From assembly GCA_023248455.1 (NCBI GenBank), contig JAHFEN010000016.1:1-8526 (forward strand): DNA of 8,526 nt. The letters are read 5' to 3'. Of the stretch, positions 6,097 through 8,526 are shown one piece after another. The stretch's first letter is position 1. Every line of letters begins with the position of its first letter. Source of the stretch: Microcaldota archaeon (lineage in GTDB: Archaea > Micrarchaeota > Micrarchaeia > Anstonellales > Anstonellaceae). Made by a program: the position numbers and the translations under genes. The notes beneath the pieces are model-generated. The model was not told the origin of the DNA. It searched no databases and saw nothing but the letters and a program-made list of their open reading frames with translations.

Positions 6097-6103
6097 TTTG
6101 ACT

Positions 6104-6979
6104 ATGTGGTTAAATTTTAGTAAAATTGAAATAATGATTCTCGAATGGTTGTGCGAGGGCAGCGCAAGCCCGGGTGAATTGACCGTATCTCTTGGAAAAA
6201 AGAATAGCTTCATTTCGCGCGCACTGGGAAAGCTGATAGAGAAGGGCATGGCGTCCAAAAGCGGGCATGCGGTTTCTCTCTCCGCATCTGCCCATGCGCA
6301 GGGCTTCAAGAAACTTTATGACACCCGGCCGAATGCAAAGATTGAGAACTGGCTTTGCGGAAGCTCCATGGACGTATTGATTGCGCTTGCGGATTTTGAA
6401 AGCGGAGTTGAGCCTGAAACCTTGGCAAGGGAGATTGACTGCTCCAAGCCCACGATGTTCAAAATCCTCAAATTGCTGTATGGGGTGGGAGTGGCAAGCA
6501 AGCTAGGCAGTAGGGTGTTGATTGGCGACGCCTTTGTGAGGGACTTTGCGGAAAGCTACGCAAACAGCCTGCAGCAGCTGCTTGTTTCCAGGGCGCATGG
6601 CCACAATGTTTCAATAAGAGTAAGGAAAAACGTTGTGGTAAGGACTGACGCAAAGGAAGTTCCGTCATTTTTCAGCGAAACCGGGATTAACGCGCTTGCC
6701 GGACTTGGTCTTGCTGCAACAAAAACTTCTTATAACGACTACACATTTAACCTGGGCATGACCGTGGCGAAAGTTGGCGCGGAGGAGGCATTCGTGCATG
6801 CGCTTCTCCTGACGACGATTCAGCAGCATCAGGACAAAACAGTGCTTGCGCTTTTCCTGATGAAAAACCGCGGCAGATTAAGCATTGCACAGCTGCGAAA
6901 GCTGGCGAAGGAATATCACGTGGAAGGCGAGCTTGCGACGATGCGCCAGGCACTGGACTACGCAGAGAAGGCTGGTTAA
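6104..6979 (+). CDS. Double winged-helix regulator, probable AbiEi-like antitoxin
   Basis: A 291-residue predicted DNA-binding protein. The first winged helix-turn-helix (about 6-62) has a MarR/TrmB-like look, with PGELTVSLG as helix 2 and SFISRALGKLIEKGM as the recognition helix. A second one (about 86-142) contains PETLAREIDCSKPTMFKIL. A C-terminal domain follows (about 155-291), with EEAFVHALLL and a last helical part LSIAQLRKLAKEYHV (259-273). That segment resembles the C-terminal region of AbiEi-type antitoxins, which are paired with nucleotidyltransferase toxins; this is a resemblance by eye, not a search result. The nucleotidyltransferase gene starts one base after its stop. The likely role is neutralising and autorepressing that pair. 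A plain transcription factor is the alternative. Confidence 0.7.
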   Translation: MWLNFSKIEIMILEWLCEGSASPGELTVSLGKKNSFISRALGKLIEKGMASKSGHAVSLSASAHAQGFKKLYDTRPNAKIENWLCGSSMDVLIALADFESGVEPETLAREIDCSKPTMFKILKLLYGVGVASKLGSRVLIGDAFVRDFAESYANSLQQLLVSRAHGHNVSIRVRKNVVVRTDAKEVPSFFSETGINALAGLGLAATKTSYNDYTFNLGMTVAKVGAEEAFVHALLLTTIQQHQDKTVLALFLMKNRGRLSIAQLRKLAKEYHVEGELATMRQALDYAEKAG

Positions 6980-6980
6980 C

Positions 6981-7724
6981 ATGGCAAAAATGTTCGGCAG
7001 GGACTATTTGGCTGGTGTTTTCGGGAGAATTGGCTCTGGGTTGGAGGCAAAAGTCTCTGCATTCGTGCTCGGTGGCGGAGCCATGTGCTTTCGGAACCAG
7101 AAAACCGGCACCAAGGACATCGACTTGGTATTCCGAAACGGCACCGAAGCCCGGCGTTTCGTGAAGTGCGCACTGAAAGAGAGGTTTGCAAAGCCGTCAA
7201 GCCTCGGGAATGCATACCGGATGATGAAGGCGTTTGACATACTCGAGGATGCAGACGGGTTCCGGCTGGACATATTCTCCAAGGCAGTTTGCGGCGCGCT
7301 TCGGCTGAGCAGGGACATGACTGCAAGGGCGGAGCGTTTTGGCACGTTTGGAAAGCTCGAAATATTCCTTGTTTCAAATGAGGATGTGGTTCTATTCAAG
7401 GGCATAACCGAGCGGGAGAGGGACGCGGACGACATAGCCGCGGTTATACGCGCATCCAAGATTGACTGGAGTATCATCCTGCAGGAGTGCATTGCCCAGA
7501 GCAAGGCTACGCCATGGTACGGGCTTCTTTACAACAAGCTTGTGGACATTGAAGAAAAGCACGGGATTACCGTCCCGATTGCGAAAGAGGTGCTGAAGCT
7601 CGACAGAGCCGCGCTGGTGAAGAATGCCTACGAAACCAGAATAAAGGGCGGGATGCGCCGGGAGGAAGCGATGGCAGACCTGAGGAAAAAAGGCTTCAAG
7701 AAAAAGGAGTTGGAGGACCTTTAG
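6981..7724 (+). CDS. Nucleotidyltransferase, AbiEii/DUF6036-like (candidate toxin)
   Basis: A 247-residue protein with the polymerase-beta-type nucleotidyltransferase core. LGGGAMCF (30-37) is the phosphate-binding glycine turn, and TKDIDLV (44-50) supplies the acidic pair D46 and D48. RLDIF offers a third acid at D97. Downstream, FLVSNEDVVLFKGITERERDADDI (129-152) carries the Lys, Arg and Asp pattern typical of the DUF6036/AbiEii and MNT families. Such enzymes transfer nucleotides to tRNA or protein targets and act as toxins in type IV toxin-antitoxin systems. The C-terminal 30 residues are rich in Lys and Arg. The frame is open upstream into the regulator gene, but the ATG at 6981, one base after the regulator stop, gives the expected family N-terminus. 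All catalytic acids are present, so activity is expected; the target is unknown. Confidence 0.82.
   Translation: MAKMFGRDYLAGVFGRIGSGLEAKVSAFVLGGGAMCFRNQKTGTKDIDLVFRNGTEARRFVKCALKERFAKPSSLGNAYRMMKAFDILEDADGFRLDIFSKAVCGALRLSRDMTARAERFGTFGKLEIFLVSNEDVVLFKGITERERDADDIAAVIRASKIDWSIILQECIAQSKATPWYGLLYNKLVDIEEKHGITVPIAKEVLKLDRAALVKNAYETRIKGGMRREEAMADLRKKGFKKKELEDL
7712..7716 (+). promoter_or_regulatory. Ribosome binding site of the HNH gene
   Basis: GGAGG lies 8 bases before the ATG at 7725, within the last codons of the nucleotidyltransferase gene. It supports this start and translational coupling. Confidence 0.65.
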
Positions 7725-8285
7725 ATGAAAGAGTTGCGCCTTTCGTTCGCTCCGCCTATGAAGTGGAGGGATGGCCGGCAGAAAAAATGGCTTGAAAGCC
7801 CTGCATGGAAACAATTGCGGCAGAAGATTCTCGATAGGGATGGGTTTTCCTGCGCATATTGCGGTTACCGCGCGGAGAAATACCAGATAGTCGACCATAT
7901 TGACGGAAACCCGCAGAACAATGAGGCGAGCAATCTGCAAGTTGTGTGCCAGATGTGCAATCTGATAAAGCATGCTGGGCAGGGCTGCGTCATAGTCGGA
8001 ATTGTCGACCTTTATAGGAAATCAAAATTCGCCCAGAACGAAATCATGCGCATAACGCATGAAATGAGGAGTGCTGGCGCAAGCGACGCAAGAACAATAC
8101 GCTACCTTGGGCTTGAAGAGAAAGTTGGATTTCGGCAGGACCGGGGCTACCTCAAGGAGCTTTATGGCTTTGTGACTTCCAGGCCAAATCGTGATGAAAA
8201 CGATATGTACAGCAAGTGGCTGGCTTACTGCAAATTGGCACGGAAGGAAACAAAAGACGATAATCAGACAAGACTGACGGTGTAG
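7725..8285 (+). CDS. HNH endonuclease-like protein
   Basis: A 186-residue protein whose N-terminal half is an HNH (beta-beta-alpha metal) nuclease. The sequence WKQLRQKILDRDGFSCAYCG leads to a treble-clef zinc site, C43 and C46 with C75 and C78. The catalytic D57-H58 lies in IVDHIDGN, followed by N70 (NLQ) and the CNLIKH ending with N79 and H83. The last position of the classical motif, often His, is Asn at 79, a variant found in many HNH proteins, so nicking or cleaving activity is likely but not certain. Residues about 90-186 form a charged domain I do not recognise. The ATG follows the nucleotidyltransferase stop with no gap. HNH genes can also be selfish hitchhikers, but this tight spacing argues for a role in the same module. 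Confidence 0.87.
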   Translation: MKELRLSFAPPMKWRDGRQKKWLESPAWKQLRQKILDRDGFSCAYCGYRAEKYQIVDHIDGNPQNNEASNLQVVCQMCNLIKHAGQGCVIVGIVDLYRKSKFAQNEIMRITHEMRSAGASDARTIRYLGLEEKVGFRQDRGYLKELYGFVTSRPNRDENDMYSKWLAYCKLARKETKDDNQTRLTV

Positions 8286-8292
8286 GGAGATT

Positions 8293-8526
8293 ATGAAGAT
8301 AAAAAGCCTCGCACAAGTAAGCAGAGAAGATATCCGTTCGCTTGTCGATTCAAAGATATACCAGCGGGGAGTTGAATACTTTGAAGAGGGGCGCGTGCTC
8401 GAGCCTGCTGTCTGCGGCAATAAAATCATGGCGGAAATCGAAGGGTCGTCTTATCGAAATTACAGAACTTCCGTGGAGCTTGTCGATGGGCAGCTACAAT
8501 GCAAGTGCGATTGCCCTTATGATTGG
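8293..8526 (+). CDS. SWIM zinc-finger protein (3' end outside window)
   Basis: The first 78 residues are present and the frame is open to the right edge. The segment YQRGVEYFEEGRV (about 23-35), a GxxIxAxIxGSxxYR strand pair, and LQCKCDCPYDW at the end are the standard lead-in of a SWIM domain. The CxCxC cluster supplies the first zinc ligands, and the final CxH would lie just beyond the window. SWIM domains bind nucleic acids or proteins and are often fused to, or encoded next to, SNF2-type helicases or recombination proteins; whether a larger domain follows cannot be seen. GGGAG lies 3-4 bases before the ATG and overlaps the stop region of the HNH gene, so it belongs to the same operon. Confidence 0.82.
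   Translation, partial: MKIKSLAQVSREDIRSLVDSKIYQRGVEYFEEGRVLEPAVCGNKIMAEIEGSSYRNYRTSVELVDGQLQCKCDCPYDW

Larger units (their letters stand above)
5787..6103. other. Structured divergent intergenic region
   Basis: A 317-base gene-free region between two divergent genes. From left to right it holds the methyltransferase promoter (5809-5820), an AT-rich stretch with CTTTTTACGG at 5876-5885, two hairpin repeat copies (5892-5952 and 5960-6014) and the promoter/operator of the regulator gene (6068-6096). No open frame of useful length or complete RNA gene was recognised. The density of GC hairpins is unusual for a divergent promoter region. Confidence 0.6.

Noticed and set aside
6885..6980. N-terminal extension of the nucleotidyltransferase within the regulator gene
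   Set aside because: The extra 32 residues are an out-of-frame reading of the regulator's conserved C-terminus; the ATG at 6981 gives the family N-terminus and a 1-base gap.
7392..7973. Long minus-strand open frame of 193 codons opposite the NTase and HNH genes
   Set aside because: It is antisense to two well-supported genes, shows no domain features and spans their junction.

Overview
The window looks archaeal. Several genes are preceded by AT-rich TATA-type boxes at the archaeal distance, and two of these (the methyltransferase and the winged-helix regulator) sit so close to the ATG that the transcripts should be nearly leaderless. Inside operons, by contrast, starts follow GGTG or GGAG type ribosome sites. 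GC content is moderate and arginine is often coded by AGG. Together with compact operons this fits a euryarchaeal or DPANN-type archaeon, but no marker gene fixes the lineage.

Layout. (1) Positions 1-1793, minus strand: an operon-like pair, a compact metallo-beta-lactamase-fold hydrolase related to RNase Z followed by a drug-efflux type MFS transporter that runs off the left edge. (2) Positions 1794-3095: an insertion sequence with an intact IS4/IS5-superfamily DDE transposase; its exact ends could not be fixed. (3) Positions 3096-4611, plus strand: an ABC importer permease and ATPase of the molybdate/tungstate (ModBC/WtpBC) type, without a substrate-binding protein gene in view and with the insertion sequence just upstream, where such a gene often lies. 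(4) Positions 4728-5786, minus strand: a class-I SAM-dependent O-methyltransferase of the caffeate-OMT/HIOMT family, flanked by related short intergenic repeats. (5) Positions 5787-6103: a gene-free, structured divergent region with repeats, a very stable GC hairpin and a sequence resembling the 3' end of a tRNA. (6) Positions 6104-8526, plus strand: a tightly packed four-gene cassette made of a double winged-helix regulator, a nucleotidyltransferase of the AbiEii/DUF6036 type, an HNH endonuclease-like protein and a SWIM zinc-finger protein cut by the right edge.

The last region is the most interesting. The first two genes have the architecture of a type IV (AbiE-like) toxin-antitoxin pair: a DNA-binding antitoxin/repressor and a nucleotidyltransferase, with an inverted repeat over the promoter where autoregulation would be expected. 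Gaps of 1, 0 and 7 bases tie the HNH and SWIM genes to the same transcript. This suggests a larger defence or nucleic-acid-processing module that continues beyond the window. Function is inferred from family resemblance and context only.
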